NCBI RefSeq assembly: GCF_051106095.1
Contig: NC_135783.1
Coordinates: 307,013,322 to 307,077,321, forward strand
Direction: 5' to 3'
From: Pogona vitticeps
Lineage: Eukaryota > Chordata > Lepidosauria > Squamata > Agamidae
DNA length: 64,000 nucleotides
Shown piece by piece: positions 40,084 to 54,141 of the stretch (the first letter of the stretch is position 1; the number at the start of each line of letters is the position of its first letter). The position numbers and the translations under genes were made by a program. The notes beneath the pieces are model-generated. The model worked only from the letters and a program-made list of their open reading frames with translations. It had not been told where the DNA came from and did not search any database.

Positions 40084-40889
40084 GTAAGGCTCTCTCCTTC
40101 CCGCCCGCCCCCCCCCCGCCTCGCACCCTCCCCCCCATGTTGAGTTCCATTCTTTTTCTTCCGCTCTCTGTCTTTTAAAATAAGGTGTAAATGTAGCGAG
40201 GGTGGAGTGGGGGAGGTGAGGCGGAGAGGATTATAGAAAGTGACACTCAGGAACTCGCGAAAGAAGAAATTATCCCGATCCAGCGGCTTCAAAGAGTTCC
40301 CGTTCTTAACACGGAAAGAGGACAACAAACACTTGAGTCCCCAATGCATTGCAAAGCTGGGTTTAAGCCCCGGGAAGTAAAAGGGAAGGAAATCACGGCT
40401 TCAGAAGAGAGAGGGGGGGAAGGGGGGAGAGAGAGAGTTTGGAGCTGCCCAACGCGATTCTTTTGCTAATGTGGCCGATTTCAATATTAAAAGTGCTAGA
40501 ACTCCGCTTGAAAAAAAGAGGTGAAGGCAGGCCATTCATCTGGAGCAATTCACCTTCTTTTCTTCTTCTTCTTCTTTTAAAAAACGAGTGAAGTGGTGAG
40601 TGGATATTTAGGTATTTGGTTGCTTTTCGGACCCTCAGATGCCACTGCGGGAGGACGTCCCTACAAACCATTTCACGTTGTTTCTTTTAAATGTGTGTGA
40701 AAGGCAGACTTTAAAAAAAAAACCCACAATCAAGTGCTTTAGGTTAAAGTTGATGATCAAAATTGTCCAAGCGTGTCCAATGAGCTAAAATCCTGGATAA
40801 TGAGGGTGCGCCCTAACCCGCCGCTCCTTGCCTTAGCTTCTCCTCTCTCCCCGCAAATGACAACACCTCTGCTCCCGGTTTTCTTTCAG
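40084..40889 (+). other. MEIS2 intron 4
   Basis: 806 bases, donor gtaagg, acceptor tttcag. Only poly-C and CT/TTC-rich low-complexity stretches seen. Confidence 0.8.
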
Positions 40890-40940
40890 ATGATCCAAGC
40901 AATACAAGTCTTAAGGTTTCACCTCTTGGAATTAGAAAAG
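40890..40940 (+). CDS. MEIS2: MEIS2 coding exon 5
   Basis: A second 51-base exon encoding MIQAIQVLRFHLLELEK (residues 147-163), the leucine-rich amphipathic helix of HR2 that contacts PBX. It is in phase 0 at both ends. The acceptor is ttctttcag and the donor is gtaaga, both strong. Exons 4 and 5 have equal length and phase, so either could be skipped in frame, at the cost of PBX binding. Confidence 0.97.
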
Positions 40941-42009
<1,069 letters not shown>

Positions 42010-42999
42010 TGAAGGATTTTTCCTCCACCAACCTCCATCTTACAGTTTACTTTAAATCACTCATAATAAGTAAAATATTTTAAAAATAATGTTTTCCCTT
42101 CATGATTTGGGGTGTGGCCTTCTTTGCGTTGTGTTATTCACACTTAAAGCTTGAAAAGCTGGAAGATCAGGACAAATGGAAGAGTTGGCCAGTTTGCCAA
42201 CTGAGTTTCTAATATGTAGCCTTTCCCGTTAATCCTGAGATTAATATTGCAGGAAAAATGTAGGAAAATAGAACTGGTACACTTTAAGATAAAGTTTGTT
42301 GTTTTTCCAGTCCAGAGAGCAAATGCTAGGAATTACGGGGAATTGTTCATTCCAAAGTTACAGTTGCCCATGTTTTTTCACGGTTGCAACTTATTGTTAG
42401 AATATAGATTTACAGTATTGACAAGTGTCTGAAGCATCTTCATTAAAAAAATTTTTTTTTGCAATAAACTTGATGAGTCAGTTAATTAACTGTATTGTGG
42501 AAACTGGGGAGAATTATAGTTAAGTGGTTAGTTTTAGTACTTCACTATTTGCTTCTTTTTACTTGAAAAGTGTAGAAGTAGAGTTGCAGGGCTAGTAGGG
42601 ACTCTTCTGCATTAGTTGTTAGTGTGCTTCAGGAAATAATATGTGAAAATTTAACACAGGTATCTTGAGATTGATGTACTACTTAAGAAAAAAAACATAA
42701 TGTAGCAGTAGGGCAAATCATTATGTTTAAATGTGAGCCAAAGCTAATTTGCAAGAATGTGGAGGAGGGGAAAGTTTACATAGGTTTTCTCAATGAGTTT
42801 GTAAAGCAAATGACTTGGACTAAGATATCATAGCAACAGTGTGATTTTAACATGTGGGACGCGGGGATTCCTATGCTGTGTTTCAGTATCTATGAGTTGT
42901 CCGTAGTGAAAGATAGACCAAGTGGCACAAAATCATGGTTTTTGTGAGTCTGATTTTTTCCCCCTTACTTCTGAAAAAAGTTCTATATTTGGCTTTGTT

Positions 43000-45900
43000 A
43001 TGCATTATATTTCTTCACAAGACTATGATAGTAGTAAGAAGGAGGCAAAATACCTTGACTGGGTCTGCATAAGTTATAGACAATTTATTCCTTTATTTCG
43101 TACAATTGTTAGTTCTTGTTAGTTCAGATAAAAATGTTATTTTATTGTTATTCTCTAGCAGAAATATAATCTGAAGATGCTGAGTATTTTCTTGTTGTTC
43201 TGTCACATGTAGTTAATAAGGTCTACAGGGCATGACAATAGTTTTGTGTGATATTTACATTAAATTTGTGTGCATGTGAATTTATGCAGACATTAGAAAA
43301 GAATATGAAATGACAGGCATTTTGAAGATCAGCGTCCACTGTACAACGCATTGCATGTGTTCCTAGCACAGCTTCATTGTAAGAGTTTGTTTCATGTGCA
43401 AGTGTAGAAATGGAGCATGCTGATGTTTATATTGAAGAGATTAGATAAACTAGCCTGTTTAGAGCTCCAGCAGATGGTGACTGCTAAAGCCAATTTGAAG
43501 TGCTCCATTACAATATTCAGATTCACCCACGGTGATAAGACAAGGTTTCAAGGGGCTAGTTGTAGTTATAAAACTACCTTCACCAAAATTAATAACTCCT
43601 TGTGTTTTTAAACTCTGAAACAACAAACACAGGGAAATGTCACAATGTACATATGCAATGTATACATATTACAGTTTACTATTTCATTATGTATTATAAT
43701 TTCAAGCCTTTTATTTCCTGGACATTTGAGGCACTATGTTTTTATTTTAGAACTATGCTATATGTTTTGAAAGGAAGCAATAATTTGTACAAGAACACCA
43801 ACTGGGAAATGAAGTGATGTTGCGGAGTTTGAAGTATTTTATCATATTGGACAAGTTAGTATCCCCATGTAACATATAACTTATAGGTATAGATGTTGTA
43901 AGATAGAGATGATATTTGTCTATCTGTGCAGTTTCATTCAGCTTGGCTGTTGTGTTACAATACAGTAGTAGTGGCAGTAGTAGTAACCAGTGATAAGGAT
44001 ATTAGTGAAATTTTAATATGGAGATTAAAAGACTAACAGAGAATGGTTTGTATGTGAATGTACACCTGACAATTAGACTGGTCAAACATGAAAACATCTC
44101 CAATATGATATCCAGGATTTATTTCTTCCCTTCATCTGCTTTGATATGCATATTTAAAATATAGCCTCAGGCTAAATCTCATTTGGTGGAAGTTGATTCT
44201 GGGTAAGGATGAGCCACTTCAGAAGGATGGAGACAGCATGTTGTTTCCTCTGTTTTATTCCTTGGCCCAGTATTCTGATCCATGGATCCTTCTCATAGTC
44301 TTTTTTTTCTTTTTTGCTAACTGAGAATATTTTGAATGATTGGCTATGAATTAATGACAGCTTTAAAAGGAGGGCAGTTTACCATATTCAGTGCCAGGGC
44401 TTCTCTTGTCAAGATGACAATCTGTGACAGTACTTGACATCCCCAAATCTCTGTACCTCTGAGTATACTTGTGTATGTTTATGGGTCTAGTCCACTGCAA
44501 CAGCACTAGTGGCAGCGGCAGTAAATTAGGTGCTAATGGGGCTCTCTGATTTATATTTTTGCACAGCTTGAAAACATAGCAGAAGTAAAGTAGCTGAAGA
44601 AATCTAGGACTGCAAAGTATTTTTTTAATGGGGCTACACTGTTGGGATACTTATATAACTTCATTTGGTAGGAGAAAAAGACTTGGTCTCTGTAAAAGCA
44701 ATAGCTTTGCTCCCACCTCCCATTCCTGCAAAATTAGGTAGTCCTATTACAGCTGATGTCAATAACTGCATATGCTGGATTTTATTTTATTATACTCTTA
44801 ACTCTTACATAACACTGAAAGCATAAGTTGGCCAGGAACTTTGCAAAGCCTCTAGGGCACTGATAACCAGTGAAAAGCTGCAACATGTGTTATATACTCT
44901 GCTATATTTAGTAAATATAACAGCCCATAATTAGTGTTTGAATTTTTAACACCCTCATATATTTTTATTGCACTGAGGTATTAGCTGTAGATGGGTAGAA
45001 GGTAATTACAACCATACCCTGGCTAAACAGACCAGCTAAATACTACTCTAGCTACAGTTCTAGTTGTGCTTCTTAGGAATAACAATTTATCAGCATCTCA
45101 CAGATACACATATAACTCAGTATATACTCCTGGCACCCCACCTTCTGCTCAATTTGAGCTGGAACTCATATAGTTTTAAATACCTCAGGTATTTTAGAAG
45201 CTGGGGCGGCAGGCACTTTTGAATTGTTGCTATGTATATTTGTACATCTACATAGAATCATTTATATGGAAGTTTTACTGATTTCAAGGGGTCTTAAGTG
45301 CATGCTACTGCAATGATTTCAGCTTACATTCATATTTCTTCATAAATGATTTTCAGAAAGACATAGCAATCTTTCCTCTGGTCTGTATCTCATTTCAAGC
45401 TGAGTTCTTTACTCAGGGAGATAAAACCTAAGTCTCATGACAATAACATAGATGGGCTCGGCGTAATTCTGTTTGAGCTGTTCAAGCAGAAAAAATATAA
45501 GCAACAGAATTTGGAAAATATGAATGTGTAGTATTTTAGTAACATAGTACCTAATCCTCATGAAACACTTTTTCCAAGTGCTCAAGGTACTTCATACTCA
45601 TTGTCTAGTGTAATTCTTATGCTAGCCTATGAAGTAAGAGTTAACTTCATTTAATGTATATAGCTGACGGAAACAGAGAGAGTGGCTTTGTAACACCACT
45701 GTATGATAAGTACTGTAGTTTGTACTGTGTGTGTGTTTTGAAGGAATAATAAGTTATTTGTACAGCATAGTGGTTAATTTATAACATAAATGCAACAAAT
45801 AGGAGATATAGAGAGAGAGCCAGATGTGGTGGCAGGGGCTGTCATTAAGCATACACTTGCAAGGCTTATTGCTCTATAATGTATGGAACTGTCTTCAGAT

Positions 45901-46050
45901 TGGAACAAAGCTAGGTAATTTGTAAATACGTATAAATATTCTTATAGGGGCACTTTTAAAAACACAAGTATAACAGTTTACCAATTTTCAGATAATAGTA
46001 TATTTAAGATTTCTTTTTTAGAACATTAAAATTCTGCACAGCTTTCTTTT
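43000..46050. other. Stretch of intron 6 without recognised features
   Basis: AT-rich intronic DNA. No repeat family, coding exon or motif cluster stood out on either strand. Confidence 0.5.
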
Positions 46051-46469
46051 GCCCTGTATGGAAGGTTGTTACAAAATAAATAAATTATATAGGGCCATGT
46101 TCTTTTTCTGCTTTCTTGTTTTTGTCCTCAGCTATTTTGTTAACTTCGTGAACAGGAATTTGTTTCTCAACGCTTTATTCTTAATAGACTACAAGTTCTG
46201 TGGAATTTTAGACTCTTCAGGAATGCCACAACCTCCATAAAAGACTTTTGCAGGATTCTTGATTGGAGACTAATTCACACAGCCTACATGTGTGGACTCC
46301 GCTTTGTATGGTGAGAAGTAGATGCCCCATGGTTACGCTGATATTCACCATGCTATTGAAAAGTCTTCTTGGGAAATGGGAGGATTACCTGAACGTAATA
46401 TCAGTTTCAGCAGGGCTGCTTAGAAATAGGTGGTTCAAGGAATATGGCTATTTCCTAGTAGTAATAATA

Positions 46470-46692
46470 ATAATCATTGTGTGCTGTCAAGATAATTTTG
46501 ACTTATGGCAAACCTTTCCAGGGTTTTCTAGGTAAAGAATAACCAGAAGTGGTTTGCCATTCTGTTCTTCTGAGGGCACATTGGGATTATATAGTTTACT
46601 CAAGGACACATAGTCTGACTCCTCTCCCAGGAGACACAGTGGGGAATTTTGACTCCACAACCAGATACTGAGCTATCCAGCAAGCCCTAGTA
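46470..46692 (-). mobile_element. tRNA-SINE with RTE-type tail, copy 3
   Basis: On the minus strand GGATAGCTCAGTATCTGG (A-box) begins the head. The body contains GAACAGAATGGCAAACCACT and TACCTAGAAAACCCTGGAAA, and the tail is CATAAGTCAAAATTATCTTG then ACAGCACACAATGATTATT. A near-complete copy, inserted antisense to MEIS2. Confidence 0.7.
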
Positions 46693-49600
46693 GTCATACT
46701 GTAAAATTTCAGAAACAACATAATCTGCCAGAACAGTGATTGTAATAGTATGTTGCTAAATGCAATAGTTCATGTTTTAAAGCTTGTAAAATTGGAAAAT
46801 ATAGTACTAGCGGTTTAGCCTTACTAAAGATTAGCAGGGAACTAATACCCCTTCATTGCATAAATATTAGCTGCTTTTTGAAATTTTGCTAATATTGGCA
46901 CTCTCATTACATTTGAAGCAAAAACGTTGCTCCATTTTGGTGCCAACAATATAATTGAGAAGTTTGTCATCATCTTAAACAGAGTTAAGAATTCCCTTGT
47001 CATATTCAGTTTGCCTAATTAAATAAGATTTTATCAATTTAAGTGAAATCAAGTAGATATTTATATTGGTTTCCATTTTTGTTTTACCTAACCTCACTTT
47101 TTGCTTGTATTTTTTTATATGGATGTGACCCTCTAGTAATAATTTGAGTCATAACATTTAGGCATAAGAAAAATGGCTAAATGAAAAGAGACACTTTTTA
47201 CAAATGAGCATCCTTTCAGGTCTATTTAAAAAAAGGTGGTTTGTAGATTAAAGGTTTTGCAGCAATACAGGATATATAAAAGACATTTTCAGTGAAAACT
47301 TATGTAGTGAATAGTTCTAAATTATTTATAATATTTATAAACATTGGATGGGGAAAATATATCAAATTAATCTAATTACTCTATGAATAAGCTTCATTAG
47401 GTCTTTTATTTGTGCAACACTACAGTATTGGTGATTTTTACTGAATTATATAATTTTAAGTGTAGATATAGTGTCAAGTAGTGTGCTTTTATATTTAAAA
47501 AACAATGTTATAGAAGTTTGTTTATAGTATGTGTGCTATTTATAAAGTCAAGTTAGAATTTTTAACATTATATATACAACCAATTTTTAGCTTCACATTA
47601 AATTTACTTCCTGAAGTTTCTTTATACATGTTGCTATTCAGCCCAGACAGTTCTGAAATGTCATTTATTGAACTGCCTTACAATGTTGTACCCTGGATAT
47701 AGATTATATTCTCATCAGCTACAATATGTTGTGGCTTGTAATGTGCTACTATATAGGATCAAATCTTGAGTGCCATAGTAACTTGTATAGTTTATCTGCT
47801 TGCCGCTCTACTACTTGGATGACTTAAGATCTCATCTCCTTTATGGCCTATGCCACAGATGAGATGAAATGAGATGAAATGAAATGAGATGGATTTGGTC
47901 TATAGCCATCATGCCATGCCAAATTTTCCATTCTCACATATGTGAAACTGATTTATAAGAGCTACATGCAATCCAATGCACAAGATATATTATACATCTT
48001 CCTAATATGAATCCAGAGGTGGGAGCTCCTTTCTCTCTGTTATCAAAGAGAATGTTTTATGTATCCAATAGGTAGGCAGAGGGCCTGTTCCTGAATTTTG
48101 TGCACATTTGAAATGCCCATCAAAATCAATAGGTTCTCTGTTTTCTTTTGTTTTGTTTTACCCACCACAATGTGTCACCAAACTGCATAGATATTGTTAT
48201 TTTTATCTTGCACATACTATTGTGAAATACAAGTAACTTCATCATAGCAAATTGAGTTGTACCATTATAAAAGCAGCGAGAGATCAGAATCAGTCCCATA
48301 GGAGGCCCCTGCATAATTAAAATGATTTGGCCCAGTGGAAGTTGGAGTTGCATAAGGTACACACAGTTAATCCATCTGTATCTCTGTAAACTGTCATTTA
48401 GGCAGAAGTTTGAGGTTTGTTAAATTTCTGTCCTTGTTACTCGAAGACAAGGGACCAGTATTAACACCCATAAACCACTGCATTGCTGTGCAAAGTTTTA
48501 ACAAATTGTTATTTCTCTAATAGCTATTCCTTGGAAAATTGTTTTCTTTTTTTCTTAAAAAACCCAAAACCTATAGTAGTTAAAATGCTTAAAACTTATA
48601 CTAGATTTGTAACAGCAAAACAGCAACACTGCAGATTTGCTTCCTATGCCTAGAGACTCTTGTCCTTTCAATGCTCTTCTTTAGATTTAGCAAAATTCAA
48701 TGATGGTGCTAAATCAATTTTTTTTAACTTTCAAGGGAAAAAACTCTGGCAAAATTGTGTTTCTGTGGAAGGCTGTGTGCATAAATGAGAAACAGTGGAT
48801 AGCTGCAGAGTGATCTCCTGTGGCCCTGCTAGTACAAGCCTTCCCCATATTGTCTCCTGCTTTTATATTAATTACAACTTGCATTATCAGCTGTGAGTCT
48901 GTAGCCCAGCAAATAGAAAATACTGCCCCTGGAGACTTAGCTTCTTGTATCTATTTTCCATCTCCTTCTATTGTGCACCACTCAGTATTCACTGCTTTTC
49001 TCCTGGTAACACTGCTCTTTAACACAATTAGGAAGGAGCAAGGGGAGTGCCATATTTGACTCCCAATTATTAAAACTGTAGGGAATAGATATGTGAGCCC
49101 CTTGCCTTCTATAGTACAGGCACTTTAGCTAGTGATACCATCTTCATATATTTTTATTGTGTATATATTTAGGATAATACTGCATGCAATGATAAAGAAT
49201 CAGCTGTTGTGTTTGCATGTAATTAATACACTTCTTTTAGTTCTTAGCCTGACTTGCTTCTCGATAATAGGGAGGTTAACAGTTTAAGTTTTAAAGTCGA
49301 TATACATTAAAATGACCCCCAAATCTGCTTGCTATCAAGGCAGTGAATATCCTCACTAAAATGCCTGATTTGCAAAATATAGGTATATATATATATATTT
49401 GGAAGGAGGGGTCAGAATGAGTGCAGCTTAGCTTTTTTTTGATGGTTTTGTATGAACTGAAATTGTCTTCTGAATGATTCAACATGTGTCTGCACTGAGT
49501 TATATTTCCATAAGTATTGAAGTCTGTGATTGTCAGTTTAGGCTTCCTCCCAGCTCATGTACCCATATGAGATGAAGTGTGTATATATGCTAAAATTAAA

Positions 49601-50611
49601 TTTTTGTATGTACCCAAGCCTTTCACACTTCATTCCAGTATAAATTTTTGAGTACACATAGAGGCATGTAAAAAGCTGATTCCATACATGATCAGTTTAC
49701 TGTGGATTGGCATCACTGGAAGCTGACCCAAAAATACAGCTGACATGGACTCAGAACAAACGCAAGATACAACACAGTTTGATTAATTTTCAACTAGAAT
49801 GTGCAGTGTCATCGTATAGATACCTCAGACTATTATGAATAGTCTGGAAGATGCTTTATTCAATTGAAACTCTGAATCTAGCATTCCAGCCTGCAACAAT
49901 TTGCAATGTGAATTTGATCCCTTCCATAAAATATCTCTGTGGCCTAAATCCAATTTCTAGTTCCCATGAGAATAGATCTACTAAATAAATAGTTTTACAT
50001 TTGTGTCAGATTACCATTCAGCAACTTATTCAATGGATCTATGCTATTTGGGAATAGCAATAGGAGTAGCCTATTTGCGTTTTGGTTTAAATTTGATTCA
50101 TAGAAAAAATAGTCAAAAGTAATATCCTTTATTTATCTGAAATTATGACTGAAAACCAGACTACATAGAGCCCAGTTCTCATGACAAGAAATTGCTAGAC
50201 TATTGCATTTAAATTAAGTAGTTATTATATTGTTTATAAAATACCCTCTAACTTGAACGTAGTTTTCATTAACAACTCAGAAGAAATATTTATTTGGGTG
50301 TGTCCGTCTGTAGTTTTAATACCTTTACTGATATAAGCACAGTGTAAAATACACAGTGGAAATCACAGATTTCAGTGACCTCTGAATTAGTTTCAATACA
50401 GTGTACATAATGCATTACTGGCAATACTCCTCTTGAGTTAAATTCATCTCAGATTTTGTATTCAGTTGCTATTTTAGTCATATGTCTTTATAAATGACTG
50501 AATATGGCTGGACATGTTGCTGGGATGGAGAATTGAAAGCTATACAGGAAAAAAAAGACATACCTGAATTTCAGGTAGAGACATTTTGTTCAAAGGAAAA
50601 GTGTACTGTGA

Positions 50612-50846
50612 TGATATATAATGGTAATTATGTGCCATCCGGTCAATTTCAAGTATAAAGTACATGGTTTACTAGCCCCTCTTGTCTGTTTGTTCTCTAT
50701 CATGTATTTTGTACCATATCTTCACAAGTGACAGGTCATGTAACTCCATCAGCCGTACATACCACACATAATCTTGGTTGGCCCCTCTCCCAGTCTCTGG
50801 CAGCTCTCCAACCCACTGAGCTATATCAGCTCATGATGCCATCTAC
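50612..50846 (-). mobile_element. tRNA-SINE with RTE-type tail, copy 4
   Basis: On the minus strand ATATAGCTCAGTGGGTTGG (A-box) begins the head and the tail reads AAATTGACCGGATGGCACAT then AATTACCATTAT. The body is diverged from the other copies. Antisense to MEIS2. Confidence 0.55.
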
Positions 50847-51429
50847 TCAACTCTTACAGAGTTGGACTGTAGCTTTCAGAGTTCCAAAGTATAGTTGTTC
50901 CCTCATTCTCTAGTTCAACCATATTATAATACTGTATCTTAAGAGGAAATATTTCTTATTATTACCTTCCAAGAAAATGTTGCTAGATTATCATTTTCAA
51001 GAAAACCTTGCATTTTGAGCATTATAAAACTGCCCAGCAAATAGAAATCCAGGAGTAGTGCAACACAGCCCCCATGTTTTCAGCTGTAGGAGGCTTTGCT
51101 TAGCTGTCCACTCTGAACTACTGTACTTAAGATTCAGAAACAAAACAATTGGCGTAGATTTTAAAATAAGTCTAAGATAGATTTTGGTTGATGTTTGCCT
51201 TAAAATGTAGCTGGGGTGTTAGTGAATTGTGGAAATTTTCATGTGTGAACCAAGGGGGTTTAATAGCAGTCAGCTCCAGAAAGCCCACAGTGCCCAGAAT
51301 TAACATAACTTGTTATATCCTCAGAAGGGTTTAGCATAGGCGAACATGTTGCAATTATTAGATTTTATAAGAGTAGGTTCCAGCATGTTGTTCGAGTACT
51401 AAACTCATGCCATGCTATTGTTTCTTTCC

Positions 51430-51560
51430 CTTTTCATGTGTTTCTTCTGGCTCTTTATCTGATTACCATCCGGCAAACAGCTGACATTAAGAGGCTGCAG
51501 AGGGCTGAAGTGCTCCTGTCTGTTGTTTGCCTTCAGCTTGAAGCTATTTGAGTGGTTTCC
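51430..51560. promoter_or_regulatory. Candidate intronic conserved element
   Basis: Repeat-free, with TTATCTGATTACCATCCGGC, AACAGCTGACATTAAGAGG and GTCTGTTGTTTGCC. Called on texture only. Confidence 0.2.
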
Positions 51561-53743
51561 TAACTCAGAGATAAAAAGAGAAGCTCATAGGCTCAATCCA
51601 TTTAATCGAGACTGCACTGAAACTCGCTTGATCATAGAATTTTATTTCCTTATGAGTTTCCCTGTCCTTAATGCTGATTTGATTCATATACTATATGTTT
51701 CTACTTTTTCTTTCTCCTTTTATATATAACTGCTTTGTAGCTACATAATGGTAATGTTTTTGTATATCACTGGGCAAAGAATAATTAACTTGTTCTATTT
51801 AAACTACTGATCTTAGAAATACTTTATGGTTATTGCTATTGTGATTTTCAGTCATGCTGAAATTGTATACAAAAATGTATGAGATACTTTTACTGAAATT
51901 TGCGTTTCAAATGTTGCAGTCTAGGTGTGATTTGATTTGATAGGCTGTCCCATTGGCTTAAGTGAGAAGTTTATGTGGTTATTATTCACAGACTTTTTAT
52001 CTATATAAGTTTTCTGTGGGTCAGACATTTGGCAGTGGAAAAATAATGGGCCTTTTTTCCTAAATAACTATGGATTCAGAAAAATACCCATGCGGTTTGA
52101 TTTTGGTTTAATTGTTTTAAATCTTAAGTTTCACTTTATACTTTCACTAAGACAAGTGACATTCATAAATTATTTGTAGCTAACATGAGATCATATACCT
52201 GAGCAAATAAGACTAGGACAGAGACTAGGAACTTACTTGTGACAGCAGCATTTGCATGCCATTAAAAGCTAGAAAACATTTGGTTACTTGATATACCGGT
52301 AGATTGTCTACCTATACTTTCAGTTGTGGAAGTGCTATTTGTCCACCTATGTTCTTATTTTGTAGAATGTGTTATTTGGTTTGTCCACTTGAGGCACCAA
52401 AACATTTTGGGTGAGAACTGGCACAGTCAGATGATCACCCTTCTCTATACTCTGTTGAATCTTAAGTGACTTACAATTGACAGATAACTTGCTAGTGTAA
52501 TGAGGGATCAGAGAATGTATGGGTGTGGGTGTGGGGGGGGGTAGAAAGAGAGAGATATTATTTCATAGACAGGCATACATACTAACACAGAGTAAATCTT
52601 TTCATGTGTTATGTACGTATGTTGGAACAGCTTGGGGGTTGTGCTGTTTTCTTCAATACAGATTACTTTACAGAAATCTTTCTTGTAAGGATGTGTTTAA
52701 TTTAAGCTGTCATATATAGGTGACAAATAGTGCAGGTCCAACCCAAGTCTGATCTATTGCATGTGTTCTTGCTCTCCTTTTTCCAGAGGAAATTCCATCT
52801 CTTGCCTGCCTTCATGTGGTGCTGATAAAGCTTTTCCTGTACAGTAGAATTCCTGTTTTCCTTTAAGTAGCAGCAGGGTATTGGGAATGATCAGGAAAGG
52901 GGAGGAGAAACAGGAGGAGAATACATTTAGCTAAGGAGCACTTAGCTGTAACTTTCAGTTTTCTTCACTTACCCTTTTTATATTCCAGTTGTTCCTTTCC
53001 AGAAAACTAATAGTAACTTTAAAACAAGCAGGAGTTATGTGAATAAACTGCTGTAGCAGACTTTGTGAAGTTTTGCCTAGACTCCTATGATTATGACCAT
53101 TTAAAACCACTATGAACCTATTCTTATAAACCACACATGTTTATTCTATTTCAAGTAGAATAGTAGTATCACATAGATTGATTGTAATTTTGGACATACA
53201 GAAAACCTTTAAAATGTGCTTAGAAAAAAAAGGAAACTAGGATCATCTGCCATCTCTCTATGGATTTATTTATTTTTGTGCAAACATATGGTAGACAGAA
53301 ACAGTCCTATGGATTAAATTATCAGTCAATTTCTCTTCAAACATGAGGGGGAAAAGTGGTGAGTGAATATGGGGATAGTGGAACTGGAACAGTAAGATAA
53401 AAATAATAGGGATGAATGTAATCATGCTGCGACAACTCTGAGTTCATGACTAGATCTACAATATTTCTATGAACCTAGTAAGGCTTACTTATGAGTATAC
53501 ATATGTAGGATTAGACTGCATGATCCACAATTGAAGTATGAACATGCTATCAATACTTCATCAGAATATTGCCCTGATGCATTATTAAGCATTTAAAAGT
53601 GCTGCTTAGTGTCTAAAAACCCAAAACTCTGAAGTTTGTTTTAAGAAAACAAACATATCATTGTCATTTGATACACATTTGATATCAAAGTAAACTATAC
53701 TGAAACTAAACTGGCGTAAAAATATCTAAAATTAGTATGCTAT

Positions 53744-53825
53744 ATAATCCTATATGTGTCTACTAAGAAATAAATCTCATTGAGTTACATAGGTCTTTAT
53801 GAGTAAATATATAAGATTGCAGGCT
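53744..53825. mobile_element. Palindromic interspersed repeat
   Basis: Left half ATAATCCTATATGTGTCTAC, TAAGAAATAAATCTCATTGA is mirrored by AGGTCTTTATGAGTAAATAT, ATAAGATTGCAGGC. This fits the common reptile fold-back repeat whose consensus contains CCCATTGAGTTCAATGGG. A related half copy lies at about 53466-53525. Confidence 0.5.
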
Positions 53826-53882
53826 TAGTATGTCCTCAGTCTCTAAGCAGTAGCTACATTTTAAGATGATGATGATTGCAAA

Positions 53883-54141
<259 letters not shown>
